This document shows positions 33,041-43,916 of a DNA stretch of 64,000 bases, one piece after another. The translations under genes and the position numbers were made by a program. Origin of the DNA: Amblyomma americanum. Its lineage: Eukaryota > Arthropoda > Arachnida > Ixodida > Ixodidae. The stretch lies in contig NC_135504.1 in the NCBI RefSeq assembly GCF_052857255.1, positions 140,022,121 to 140,086,120 of the forward strand. Reading direction: 5' to 3'. Under the pieces are notes generated by a model. It made no database searches. It had not been told where the DNA came from and was given only the letters and a program-made list of their open reading frames with translations. Positions within the stretch are counted from its first letter, which is position 1. Each line of letters begins with the position of its first letter.

Positions 33041-33713
33041 GTTAGACAGGCAGAAGAGAACGGTGGGTCTAAAAATTAACATTCAGGAAACGGAAGTAAT
33101 GTTCAATAGTCTCGCCACGAAATAGCAGTTCACAATTCGTAGCGAGGGGCTGGAGGTGGTAAGGGAAAATGTCTACTTAGGGCAGGTAGTGATCGCTGAT
33201 CTGGATCATGAGAGGGAAGTAATTAGAAAAATGGAGTGGAGTGCATAGGTCAGGTTCTCTCGGATTTTGAATAGCAGTTTACCAGTATTCCTCAAGCGAA
33301 AAGTATACATCAGCTGCCTCTTGCCAGCACTCACTTATGGGGCAGAAATTCGAAGGCCAGTTAAGGACAACGCAGCGAGCCATGGAAAGAAAAATGATAG
33401 GTTTAACATTAAGTCTGGAAGTTGGCAAAGTGGGTGAGGGAAAAACGTGGGTTGACGACATCTTAGTCGAAATCAAGAGGAAGAAATGGACTTGGGCACG
33501 GCACGTAAGAATTGCTAGTCCTTGAGGGTAACATAGTGGATTCCAAGAGAGGACAAGCGTAGCAGGGGCGACAGTAAGTTAGGTGTGCGGATGAAATTAA
33601 GAAGTTTGCAGGCATATTGTGAGCACAGCTTTCAAAGGACAGTGTTAATTAAAGAAATATGGGAGAGACCTTTGCCCTGCAGTGGAATGTAGCCAGGCTG
33701 ATCATGATGATGC
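33041..33713 (+). pseudogene. RTE-type LINE 3' fragment
   Basis: 5'-truncated end of an RTE-clade LINE. Readable blocks in order, across frames: NIQETEVMFNS, TIRSEGLEVV, NVYLGQVV, SRILNSSLPVFLKRKVYISC, LLPALTYGAE, then QRAMERKMIG and WTWARHV. The 3' end GGAGAGACCTTTGCCCTGCAGTGG followed by GATCATGATGATG is the usual tail in tick RTE elements. Multiple stops and frameshifts. Confidence 0.75.
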
Positions 33714-34426
33714 TGTAATGCAAAACCTGCCGTAATGCCTTGAGCTATATTGTGTTGCCGCATGTGTATTTTGAAACGGGGTGAAGTTTTTTCTCTGGTC
33801 TTGAAAAGATGTCATCAGAATTATTTCATATGCACGTTTATATGGGGCTACACATTTAAGTGGTAACTAGACATCAAGCAACAAATTAAAATTTTTATAT
33901 TGTAAAGGTTCTCCAAGCTTAAAGTTGTTTGATGCATTATAAAAGCTTGCCGAGTCCTGTGAGCTTATGTGTTCATGTGGTTGTGGCTCAGTTTACAATA
34001 TTTGGTGAGCAATAATCGGTGATGCTGCAGTAAAAAATTGCGGGTTATGCGCGACGCAGATTTCTGGTGACAAATTGGCCATGTAAAACATTTCAACATC
34101 TTAATGCAGCGAGTAATTGAAATTTATGAAGCACCTTCTTGTTGGCTGGTTAAGGCGGAAGCAGTAGCTATCATACCTTCACAATGCATCTTGCTGTGCG
34201 CGCTAGTAAGGTTTTAAGGCACTTTGTTTTACATGAAAATTTGGTATAGCCATTATGTGAATGGTGTTATGCGCTCTTATTTTCTTGGAGAATTTGGCTC
34301 CATTAATGTTTTCTTGCAAAGAATTTAACTTATTCCTATATGGGTACTAGCCATGCAGCTAGCCCAGGAATTCTGCTTATCCATGTGGAATGGTACAGCT
34401 TCTAAATACGACTTCTTTTTCTGCAG
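33714..34426. other. No recognisable gene
   Basis: AT-rich sequence leading into a pyrimidine tract and acceptor at 34411-34426. Confidence 0.4.
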
Positions 34427-34443
34427 CTCGTAGGCATCAACTC
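34427..34443 (+). CDS. Possible last host exon, part left of gypsy-2
   Basis: The acceptor TTCTTTTTCTGCAG ends at 34426. Seventeen bases follow (LVGIN in frame 0) before the gypsy-2 left LTR, and the frame continues on the far side at 38138. The last five bases, AACTC, are the left copy of the probable target duplication. Confidence 0.45.
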
Positions 34444-34674
34444 TCTATCGGACACGTGTACTGATTATATCAGCGCGGATGCGCATCAGTGATGCAGTGT
34501 GTACAGCGCGCTATGTTCATGGCTTTATAAGCCGCGCTCTCAATAAACCTGGGTTCTTTCCTGCACCGGCCATGTAGCTGTAAGCGTCGTCTCCCTTGGC
34601 ACGTTACATGGTGTTAGAAATTGCTCCGCTGCCTGTCGACGCCTGAGGGGAATCGTACCCGCGAAGAACACGTT

Positions 34675-35525
34675 ATGGACCTGCTGAAGGCACCACAGCC
34701 ATTGCGGCTGACTGGTAACGTCATGGAAAACTGGAAGCGTTTTAAACAGAAATTTGAGTTATTTCTGCAGGCAACAGCGGCAAAGGACCAGCCGAAAACG
34801 GAAGCATCGAAAGCGGCCCTCCTGCTGAGCATGGCGGGTGACGACGCGCTGGACGTATTCAACAACTTCCATTTCGTGCTGGGTGAAGACAAGACCGACT
34901 ACAGTACAGTGGTGAGAAAGTTTTATGCATATTGTGCCGAAGTGAGCAATGAAGTGCACGAAAGATATGTATTCCGTTCAAGAAAGCAAGCGGAGGGTGA
35001 ACCATTTGAAAAATTTGTTTGTGACCTGAAGCAGCGCTGTGTAATTTTGGCGTTTTGCAAGAATCCATGATAAGGGACCAGATCGTATTTGGCACGCACG
35101 ATCCTAGACTACGGGAGAAAATGCTTCGGGACAGCCAACTGACTTTGTAAAAAGCAGAGGAAATGTGTAAAGCAGCGGAGACGGCAGCGCAGCGAAACGA
35201 AGTATGGTGTAGCGGGGAAGACAGAGTCGACGCCGTATCGAGGCGCACGGCGCCACCCTCAAAAGAGTGGAAGCAAGAAAAAGAACAATTTCACTGTCGT
35301 AAGTGCAACCGCTGGCATAAACCGAAGAAATGCCCAGCGTTTGGAAAGAGGTGTCGTTTGTGCCACACAAGCTGAACCACTTTGCAAGTAGTTGCGCGTC
35401 AGCGGTAGTCAGCGAAGTCAAAAGACAGCAAGACGAGGACTTCGACATTCGAGACCACGACATCTATTCGGGAAAGGGATTGGACGGTAGAAGCCCAAGT
35501 TCGCAATCGCGAGACAAGCTTTAAA
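34675..35525 (+). pseudogene. Gypsy-2 Gag
   Basis: ATG 34675. The capsid-like part reads MENWKRFKQKFELFLQATAA and YSTVVRKFYAYCAEVSNEV, as in K02A2.6-type gypsy elements. A frameshift near 35065 and a stop near 35150 break it. The nucleocapsid zinc module follows as FHCRKCNRWHKPKKCPAFGK then CRLCHKLNHFASSC, two Cys-His knuckles split by another frameshift. It would package element RNA; this copy cannot be made intact. Confidence 0.8.
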
Positions 35526-36577
35526 GTGGACACGGGGTCGCAAGCAAGCCTGTTTCCCATGTCAATTTACCGCCAACTGAGGGGAGCTGAAGAGTTGAAG
35601 CCAACAAATTCGGTGCTGAGGGCGTATAACGGCGGTACCATAGCGTGCTATGGAACGTCTACGCAGGAAGTAAGGCTTCGTAATACTTCTGCTACGGTCA
35701 CATTTTTGTTGTGGAAAATGGCCGTCAGGCCATACTCGGGCTGGAAGCTAGTGAGGTTTTGGGGCTGGTCTAGCGTAAAGTAGACGCCACAGACAAGATT
35801 TCCAACGACGGACTTCTCAAGAAATTCAGGCATGTCTTGGAGGGCCTAGGTTGTTTGCAGCAGGCATACAGCATGGTCGTGCAGTCTGAAGCGGTGCCAG
35901 TCGTGCAACCAGCTCGACGAGTCCCTTTGGCACTGGAAGAACCTCTAAAGAAGGAACTTGAAAGAATGGTACCTGCTGGCATAATTGTTAAAGTGACCGA
36001 GCCTACCGACTGGGCCAGTCCGTTAGTTCTGGCAAAAAAGAAAGATGGCACGCTACGGGTGTGCATGGACCGCAGAGCTGTTAACAAGTACATAAAGCGG
36101 CAGCATTTCCCGCTTCCTAGGCGCGAAGATTTGGAAGCCCGTTTAACCAATGCCGCGTACTTCAGCTGTCTTGGCGCGAACTCCGGCTGTCATCAGATAC
36201 CGCTTGACGAGCGCACATCTAAGATCTGCACTTTCTCTTCACCGTGTGGGAGATACCGTTTTTTGCGTCTGCCCTTCGGCATTTCGTCCGCACCGGAGGT
36301 ATTTCAACAAACCATGAGTCAAGTATTCGAGGGCCTACCTGGGGTGCTGGTATACATTGACGACATTTTAGTTTGGGGTGTCAGTAAAAAAGAACACGAT
36401 GAAGGGTTGACGGAAGTGCTTAAGGCTGCCGAGAAAGCAGGGTTGACTTTCAACGCGCAGAAATGCAAGTTCGGTGTGAAATCAGTGAAATTCCTTGGTG
36501 ACGTCATAAGCCGTATATCGCCTGACCCAAAGCTTATCGAAAGCCTGGCGAACATGACGACACCTTGCCGTCCTTAG
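35526..36577 (+). pseudogene. Gypsy-2 protease and reverse transcriptase
   Basis: Protease shows VDTGSQASLFP (catalytic Asp-Thr-Gly) at 35527. RT runs 35837-36577: VQPARRVPLALEEPLK, PLVLAKKKDGTLRVCMD, GANSGCHQI, LPFGISSAPEVFQQTM and VYIDDILVWG (YIDD catalytic box near 36350), then LTFNAQKCKFGVKSVKFLG. Two conserved blocks are altered (CMDRRAVN for C-x-D-P-x-x-L-N, and LGANSGC for LDANSGF). RT ends at ANMTTP, immediately before a deletion junction and a stop at 36575. Confidence 0.88.
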
Positions 36578-37909
36578 GCTACATGGTCACTTCCGAAACG
36601 CAGTGGTTACTGCAGCAAGAAACGTCTCGTGACGTATACCTACAGGCCATGAGGAAGAGCTTAACAAGCGGGCAGCCGGTGAACGGGGATCTTAAGCCTT
36701 TTGCGAAAGAGCTGTCAGTCGTTAATGGAATAGTGCTGAAGGGCTCGAAAGTTGTAATACCGAAGAGTATGCGACGAAACATCCTGAACAGGATACATGC
36801 TGGCCATCTCGGGTTGCACAAGTGCAAAGAGAGGGCCCGAACTCTTGTATTTTGGCCCGGTCTGAACGGCGAAATAGCTGCGCTAGTAGAAAGCTGCGCA
36901 ACCTGCCGAAAGTACGCGTACAGGCAACCACATGAACCACTTTTAATGCGGCCAGTTCCAAAATGTGCTTGGTATAGGGTCGGCGTAGATAACTTTTCTT
37001 ATGCTGGAAATTCGTACGTGGTTGCTTATGACGCCTTTTCAAATTTCCCTGAGGTTGAGAAACTTGACGACACAACTGCAGCAACTACGATCGCAGCCCT
37101 TAGCGCCATGTTCGCCAGGTACGGCGTACCTGTAGAAGTTTGCACGGATAACGGACCCCAGTTTTCATGCCATGAATTTGCCAGATTTGCCAAAACATAC
37201 GACTTCAACCATGTAACCTCCAGCCCCCGTTATCCGCAGTCGAACGGCTTGGCTGAGAAAGGTGTCCAAATCGTAAAGCGCATCCTGAAAAAGACTCGAG
37301 AGGCGAGGGAGGACTTCTGGCTGGGTTTACTAGCCTATCGCTCAACACCACTGGAAGATGGCCATTCTCCGGGTGAGCTGTTGCAAAAAAGGCGACTTCG
37401 TTCTAACCTTCCTGACTTCGGTAGGGTGTACCGGACCCCTGTGAGGAAGCACCACCAAGCCAGGGCCGGGAAGCCTTTGCCAATACTGCGCAGAGACACG
37501 AAGGTGAGGCTTCAGGATGCGACTGCGTGGTCCCCAAAAGCAAAGGTCGTTGGTGAAACTGCTCCACGTTCCTATTTGGTACGAACACAAGATCACCGGG
37601 TTCTGCGGCGAAACTGCCGACATCTACTTAGGACGGGTGAACAGTATAGCGGCGAAAGTGATGACGACTGCGAGGAGATTCCACCTTGCTAAAGCTTCCG
37701 TGCGCCGGCGCCTGCAGCACCAGCTGAACCAACAGCGCAAGCCACCGAGGCGTCACCTGTAGAATCAGCCGTAGGATCAATGCTACCAGCAAGTGACGGC
37801 GATCCTTCGCCTGACATCCGTCCGACGCAGGCTATTAGAAGGTCGACTCGTGTCGTCCGGCCTCCCCGGAAGCTTCATTATGATGAACATTTTCAGCAAG
37901 TGTCATAAG
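36565..37909 (+). pseudogene. Gypsy-2 integrase
   Basis: Begins LGYMVTSETQWLLQQETSRD right at the deletion junction. The HHCC zinc module (HAGHLGLHKCKERA, SCATCRKY), core with VVAYDAFSNFPEVEKL (first Asp), VCTDNGPQFSCHEF (second Asp) and SNGLAEKGVQ (Glu), and the C-terminal RDTKVRLQDATAWSPKAKVV segment are all readable. A TAA at 37690 truncates the frame. The same frame continues to the natural end RRSTRVVRPPRKLHYDEHF at 37909. Catalytic triad intact, one premature stop. Confidence 0.9.
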
Positions 37910-38137
37910 TTTTGGCAAATGTGTATATGTATCTAAGTCTCTTTTGTGTGTTGCCCGAGGGAGGATGTATCGGACACGTGTACTGATTATATCAGCGAGG
38001 ATGCGCATCAGTGATGCGCAGTGTGTACAGCGCGCTGCGTTCAAGGCTTTATAAGCCGCGCTCTCAATAAACCTGGGTTCTTTCCTGCACCGGCCATGTA
38101 GCTGTAAGCGTCGTCTCCCTTGGCACGTTACAAACCC

Positions 38138-38252
38138 GGAGGAGGCCAGCATTTGTCTGAACATCCTCTCGGTCAACCCGAAAGGAGGCAGCGCCTTTCA
38201 CCTTCTCGAGAAGTTTAAGATAAAGTGGAAAGAATGCGCAGCTGAGATTTAG
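38138..38252 (+). CDS. Possible last host exon, part right of gypsy-2
   Basis: Directly after the gypsy-2 right LTR and the AACCC flank, an open frame with coding-like codon usage (PEEASICLNILSVNPKGG, then AFHLLEKFKIKWKECAAEI) runs to TAG at 38252. It is in the same frame as LVGIN at 34427-34441 once one target duplicate is discounted. I do not recognise the protein. A polyadenylation signal follows at 38361. The host-exon reading is inference from the splice acceptor, the frame and the polyA signal. Confidence 0.5.
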
Positions 38253-38360
38253 TTTCATTTTACAGAATAACTTGACAGCTAACGCAAATATGTTCGTGGT
38301 TACATATGTATAATTCCCTGTATATACAGTGTATACTTCTTGTATCATTTTTATCTTTCT

Positions 38361-38366
38361 AATAAA
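38361..38366 (+). terminator. Polyadenylation signal AATAAA
   Basis: AATAAA about 110 bases after the stop of the possible last exon, in AT-rich 3' UTR-like sequence. Confidence 0.5.
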
Positions 38367-39821
38367 GCATATTAACAAGATTTCATTTCAATGAAATATT
38401 TATTAGATATCGTCTAGCAAACTGCTACACATCTACAAGCCATTAGCTTGCTTTCAGCCTGCCACTTTGATGCAGTGGGCATAGCCAGGCTAATGATGAT
38501 TATGACTAGATTCTGTTCTATATTTCATCAGATCTCAACATTTCTTTCTTTACCATTTTGTTTATGTAATTAAAACAACACTGTACATTGCTCAGAAAAC
38601 GCCACAGTTTTCCTCTAAAGATATGTGGTCTTTTTGGGTATCCTGTGCAAAAGGCAGTTTTTATTCAGTGATTGCTAAGTGTAAGAAGGTATGAGATATA
38701 TGTGAATTTACAATTGGATAATCTGCGCCATAAGAACATCATGCTCGGGAAGACTCAAGTCTCATCTTGTAATGTGTCTTCGATTTCGCTGCAATACGTT
38801 GGATAGCAACTGGTATTGGTATTATTGCTAGCTGGCTTTGCGCTACATCTGCTGTCAGTTTAATGCTAGCGCAGTTCCCCGATCTTATAAATTTTGATGA
38901 TGTTTATATCACTTTACTCTGTGGGTGCTTAATTCCTACGTAACACGTGCCTTGGAAACCTGGGCTCAATACAGGATTCGTATGCACACGAATTTCATGG
39001 GCGACACGACACATTTACCATTAAGAGTTTGTCTTGTACCTGAATGAAGAACATGGCTTGCTTCTGATTAGAAAATATCACTGTGTAATGTGAAGCAAAA
39101 CAGCGCATTTTATTCTGGGCCTCACTGAAATATAACCAAGCTTTTAAAAAAGACTAGTGTTCTACCCAAAAGAAATCAGCTGAGGGCTGCTGAGAGTTCC
39201 GTGGCCTAGTCTGCAGTATTTGTCTTTCTCGAAAGTTCAATAATAAGTAAAGACCAGTTAGCTAGATTTTTAAATATTGGATTCAAGAAATAAAGCATCA
39301 ATTCTGAAATAGTAGATTGTCTTGAAAAAGAGCTTGCTGAAACGCTTACGCTATATAGGGTACCATTTATGCAAATTAGTTCTTCTTTACCAGAGTTAAA
39401 AGACCGCGGCGCTTTTTCATTCCAAGACAGCGCTGTCTCCTATCAGGCTTTGTTTGATACGGGTGAGAGATAAATGCCAGCAGCTGGAAACTAATCGTTG
39501 AAGGTCAATAATTAAAGCTGCGTAAATGGTACTGTGATGCATGAAGCCAGCTGTCCTTCAAGACGATCTACCACTACTGGATTGGCACTTCATTCTCCAA
39601 GCCATTAACTGAAAAATTGTCTTTACTTTTCAAACCTAAAAAACACCGCAGGCTAGGCCACACGACTTTCAACAGCCCTACGTTGTGTGCATACGGCTAG
39701 GAAATTCTCGACCTTTTAACGCTTGTTTGCTTTAGCTGGAGCACCAAGTATACACGAAACACAACATGCACCATCAAGCATCAGCAAGGTGGCAGTCTAG
39801 GCACGTTGGCGATTCATGATC
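38367..39821. other. No recognisable gene
   Basis: AT-rich; no domain or clear repeat. Confidence 0.45.
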
Positions 39822-39926
39822 GAAATTTACAGTGCAACGAAAGACGAGGACACGAGAAAGACATACGAGCGCTCGTGTGTCCCATGTGTCTTCCTTGTGT
39901 CTTCGTCTCTTTGCGCAGTACATTTC
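39822..39926. repeat. Palindromic pair of PLE-like 3' termini
   Basis: The left arm GAAATTTACAGTGCAACGAA with GACGAGGACACGAG matches the reverse complement of the right arm (CTTGTGTCTTCGTC, TTTGCGCAGTACATTTC) at roughly 80 percent over 42 bases, around a short centre with GAGCGCTC. The arms resemble the 3' UTR of the PLE at 20690-20740 (CAGCGC, CGTCCT, TGTCTTCTGTG). Likely a minimal inverted PLE remnant. Confidence 0.5.
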
Positions 39927-40559
39927 CATCCAGCATAATATTAAACGCCGTTCAATCAAGGTACAAAAATGAACTTGGACCGTCAAGGACCGTCACATAC
40001 ACGGTGCGAAGTGAAGACAGAGACTCGGTAGGAGAAGTGAGGCCTCTTGTCGCTATAATGTGGCCGGGGTCAGCTACGGGCCACCGACACAGACGTCCGC
40101 CGAGCATCGGCTCCGTCGTGGCAAAGCGAAATAGAACGCAGAAACCGGGTTGGCACACGCGGTATGCCGACTGAGATCGGCCGAAGCGAGCCGCTTAGTT
40201 TCAGAACTAGGTGTCGCCCCTCGCTCACTTGGCTTTTCTCAGCATACCGCAGTACCGAAGAAGTTTGCCGGCACTTGATTTCTTGAGTTACTACTATGCA
40301 CAGCATGGTGTACGAGAGCAGACGACGCAGCAATACGTGCGTCACAACTTTTGGGGTCCATGTGACCAGCGTTGCTGCTCTTCCCTGATAAGTGACGTTT
40401 CAGCACACCCCGGCTCTCAGAAACCGAAACCGAAATTGCTCAGTATAAAGAATGCAATAATAAATTATATACCGCACATATATGAATTGCGCAGCGTGTA
40501 TCACGCGTCCTGCGCCAATATGCAACGTTTGAAACAGAGAACACCCCAACCAAAAATTT
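39927..40559. other. No recognisable gene
   Basis: Short open frames only; no support for coding. Confidence 0.4.
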
Positions 40560-42676
40560 GGTGTCTCCACCCCTTTAACAGACCAGAGTGGCAATCCCTC
40601 GTGGTGATGCCCTCAGCCTTACCTAGCGACTACTGCTATGTTGCTGTGTCCTTTTGCGACGTTTCCTGGCGTTTCCGGAAAGCATTATAAGTAATTTAGT
40701 TAATATAAGTAGAATATAATGTCAATGTGATAAACGCCATGCTTAAAAGAAAGCTATGACGATGGCGTAGTGGACTGAAGCAGCGGCCAGCGGAACTGAT
40801 TTTTTAGCGCCGCCGTTGGTTCGGTTCCCGCTCCCCCAGCTATGGAGTTTGTTTTATTTCTTTAGTGTCTCTCCCGAGTGCGATGCCGGCTGTCCGCTGC
40901 AGTGAGGCTCGTATGCTGCGGCTTAAAATAAAATATTATTCAGGCTACTTGCAAATCAGACGGCTCGCTAAATAAAATGCAGCATTTCGGCTGAATAACG
41001 GTAATCACTAACTCCCCGAGTCTGCAGTGAACGATTCTTGTGGTTACCAGTTTAGTGCTCTAGCACTTCCAATCCGTCGAAAAGTGGTTGTCTGTCCGTC
41101 TGAAGCCTGCTTCTAGCACGTGGGCCACCTTGATCACTTGCCATTGTGAAGGCGTCACAAGCTGCTCATCGGAGTTTGGGCAAACTGCTCACCGTGCAGT
41201 TCAATTAATGATCAGTCGCGAGAGATTCCCCAGGAACAGCGTAGGTCTCACAGGCCCCACCAATGACAGCACATGCCATCGCAGGGCAGTGGCGCTCGTA
41301 GCTTAACCGGTCTACGCCAGGAGTGGAATAAGGACTCCCAGGTATCTGTGAGTGTAGAAAATGTCCAATTCTATCGCAGTCCATCTAAAATAAAATGGTG
41401 CAACATAGCACAATTACATCATATGATATATCAACCAAAGTGAGACTGTTCAGGCCAAACAAGAGTATAAATAGTGAAGATAAACAATGCAAAACCAAGG
41501 CTATTCGTGGCACGATAATTTGTGGTACCCCAAGCTAAACCGCCCGTGACTTTTTTGCTCGCAACTTCACGCATTTCCCAAACGCTGAATGTCAAATTAC
41601 CTACTATGCCTGCATGACATTTGGTTCATGAGATTAGGCGCGCAATTTCGTGGCCACACGTCTTACCAGGGACAGAAATAAATCAAGAGATCTTCCTCTT
41701 ATTTAGAAAGCAATACAACTTCTTTTTTGGCACATCGTACAATGCAAGGTGAAGCGAGCGATGATTCAGACCAAGTTTGTTAGGCTGCTGCTTTATTTTT
41801 CATGGTAAGACTACAGTGGTCAGCTTTGCCCACCACACTGCCGCGCCACTGTCCTATAAGCAATTACAAGGTAAAATATAAAATAGAAATAAGATACGAC
41901 TGTACCAAACAACTCACAGTGTGAATCAAAGAAATTCCACACCAACGCCGCCATGAGGCTTTGATTTTGCAGTGGAATTTTGCAGACGCATTTTTTGCAC
42001 TGCAGACAGTTTTTGGAAGCCTCACTGACTTTAAATCGGACTTCATTCCGGTACAGAAGGCTTAGAACCTTTGAACTCAACAGATTTAGTAGGTATAATT
42101 TCTACGTGTTTCACTCTACACTCTGATCATCTGACTGACTCGGGGCTGATGATAAAAATGTCGACTGCGGAACAACGGTTCCCGTTGAAACGGCGGCCAC
42201 CCGTACGGCCTGGCCAGTTCCCCTTGTTAGCGCACTATACAAGGTGTTTCACCAAAAACTTTGCAATTACAAAAAATAGGCATTTGTATTTAGAACAGCA
42301 TTTTTTTCCGCACAGCATTGTCAGCGCTGCAGTAGTACATCGCAGTGACGGAGAAGGTGTTCGACTCCCCGTCTTTCGTGTTCGCCTCGTGTACCTCCAG
42401 ACTACAAAAACTATGTCTTCCCCGGGAATCATCGCTTTAAGAAGTAGCGCTTTAAAACGGGAATTTATATGTGGCTGCACAGAAAAAAACATGAGCCCGG
42501 AGTTTGGTTCGGGCCACCACCCTCGCCCTCAGTCAGTGCATTTTGTCCTCCCTCGCCCTCACCTCATCATGTGTCTCCTCCCTCACCCTCGTCCTCACGA
42601 ATTTTCATGAGGACACGAGGAATTTTTGTGAGGACGCCCGCATGAGGACTCGCCCTCGTGAGGATGCCCATCTCTG
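40560..42676. repeat. 2.1-kb non-coding dispersed repeat, copy A
   Basis: Aligns along its whole length with 48025-50148 in the same orientation, with many substitutions and small indels. Shared anchors include GTGAGGC near 40905, GAAAAGTGGTTGTCTGTC near 41078, AATTTCTACGTGTTT near 42097, GACTCGGGGCTGATRATRAAAATG and AGAAGTAGCGCTTTAAAA near 42440. It ends in CCCTC-rich minisatellite and TGAGGATGCCCATCTCTG, the inverse of a hAT-like CAGAGATGGGCA terminus. No coding sequence is evident. Inside, TGGCGTAGTGG and GGTTCGGTTCC near 40762-40832 are spaced like A and B boxes. Confidence 0.8.
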
Positions 42677-42895
42677 ATCGTTGGTCGCGACCAGAGGTGG
42701 GCAAATGCCCTCATTTTTACTTTTCCTCCCTCAACCCCACTTTTAAGTCGATGGCCTTCTCTCACCGTCGTCCTCATTTCGAAAAATTATGCGGCCCTCC
42801 CTCGCCCTCACCCTCATTTAGAAAAATTTGCTGGGCCTTCCTCGCCCTCACCCTCACATCGTCGGCCCTCCCTTACCCTCACCCTCACTAACAGT
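42520..42895. repeat. CCCTC-rich degenerate minisatellite, two opposing element ends
   Basis: Repeated CCTCGCCCTCACC-type units cover the right end of copy A (to 42676) and the start of the next element (from 42692, CAGAGGTGGGCAAATGCCC). Similar units recur at 49920-50140. Confidence 0.75.
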
Positions 42896-43249
42896 CGTTT
42901 TAAAACTCGAGTTATATTTTCTAGTCTGGAACATCTGGTGATATCACTGAGTAATAGACATACCAGAGAAGCCCTCAAGGCTCCATTGGACGAGAGGCTA
43001 GATGCTTATACTGTTGTGTTTGTGCGGGTGAAAATGTGTGAGCTGTTTGAGCTAATACTTGAGAAAAAACCGAGACAGTTGCGAGTTGGGCCAAAAATGT
43101 CACTCCGTCTCTACTTCTGGCCCGCACTTCATGCATACACGTGCCAAACTTCATTGTTGTCTATATTTATTTTGATTATACTGCAATCCCCACTGGCGAT
43201 TTTAGCAGGTTGGAATAGAGATAAGTAAACACAAAGTAATAACACAGGC

Positions 43250-43916
43250 AATGAACACAAGAACAAAATAGAATAACGTAGCTTGAAAATTTTGTAAAAT
43301 AAGCATACAAAAAAGATTTTTAAACGGTACTGGAAAGAAATGTCGGGATAGATGATTTTGAAACGTGGTCATTGGTTAGGAGATCCCGTTCGTTTACAGT
43401 TCGCGGAAAGAAAGAATACTTAACATGGTTATTTCTATTGGTAAACGACGTTACTGTGCGGCTATGTCTTTGCCTAGTGGCGTAACTAGATGACAAAGAA
43501 AGTTTGCTCGTGAGATCTGTCTTATAGTGGCCGTTAATAAATTTAAAAATGAATTTTAGTCGCGACACACGGTTTTTTTGCATTAATGGGGCAAGTCCGC
43601 TTTAGTTAACACTTCTGTCACTGACGTACGCCCTAATCTGTTATAAATGAAGCGAGCTGCTTATCGTTGCATAATTTTGTATATTATTTATGTAAGTTTT
43701 AGTGAAAGTGTCAGAAAAAACGCATGCATAGTCTGGTATCGGCAGAATTATGTTTTTGTATGCGAGCAGTCGGACATAAGAATTAGTCCCAAAGCTCTCC
43801 TCAGAAAGAACAACTTGCGATCAACATTAGCCATTATGTCGCCAATGTGCTTAGTGCACGTGAAGTCACCAGTGGTCAAGAGTCCGAGATATTTATAATG
43901 TGTCTCGAGAAAAGCT
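43250..43916 (-). pseudogene. CR1-type LINE ORF2, C-terminal RT part
   Basis: Minus strand: YKYLGLLTTGDFTCTKHI near 43890 (end of the RT palm/thumb), LFFLRRALGL, then RLKFIFKFINGHYKTDL, SYATRQRHSRTVTSF and FFPRTVNERDLL down to 43330, the usual CR1-type C-terminus. The RT core with the Asp-Asp box is absent; its place is taken by the LTR element at 43917-45885. Frameshifted near 43745. Confidence 0.75.

Larger units (their letters stand above)
34444..38132 (+). mobile_element. Ty3/gypsy LTR retrotransposon 2, RNase H deleted
   Basis: LTRs at 34444-34608 and 37966-38132 (165 and 167 bases) share TATCGGACACGTGTACTG and end CACGTTACA; the left first dinucleotide is TC, the right TG. A likely primer-binding site TGGTGTTAGAAATTG (tRNA-Leu-like) follows the left LTR and a purine tract GAGGGAGGA precedes the right LTR. 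Flanks AACTC and AACCC may be a 5-base target duplication with one change. Gag, protease, RT and integrase are present, but RNase H is missing. The LTRs carry CAATAAA near 34542 and TATAAG near 34528, plausible polyadenylation and promoter signals. Confidence 0.92.
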
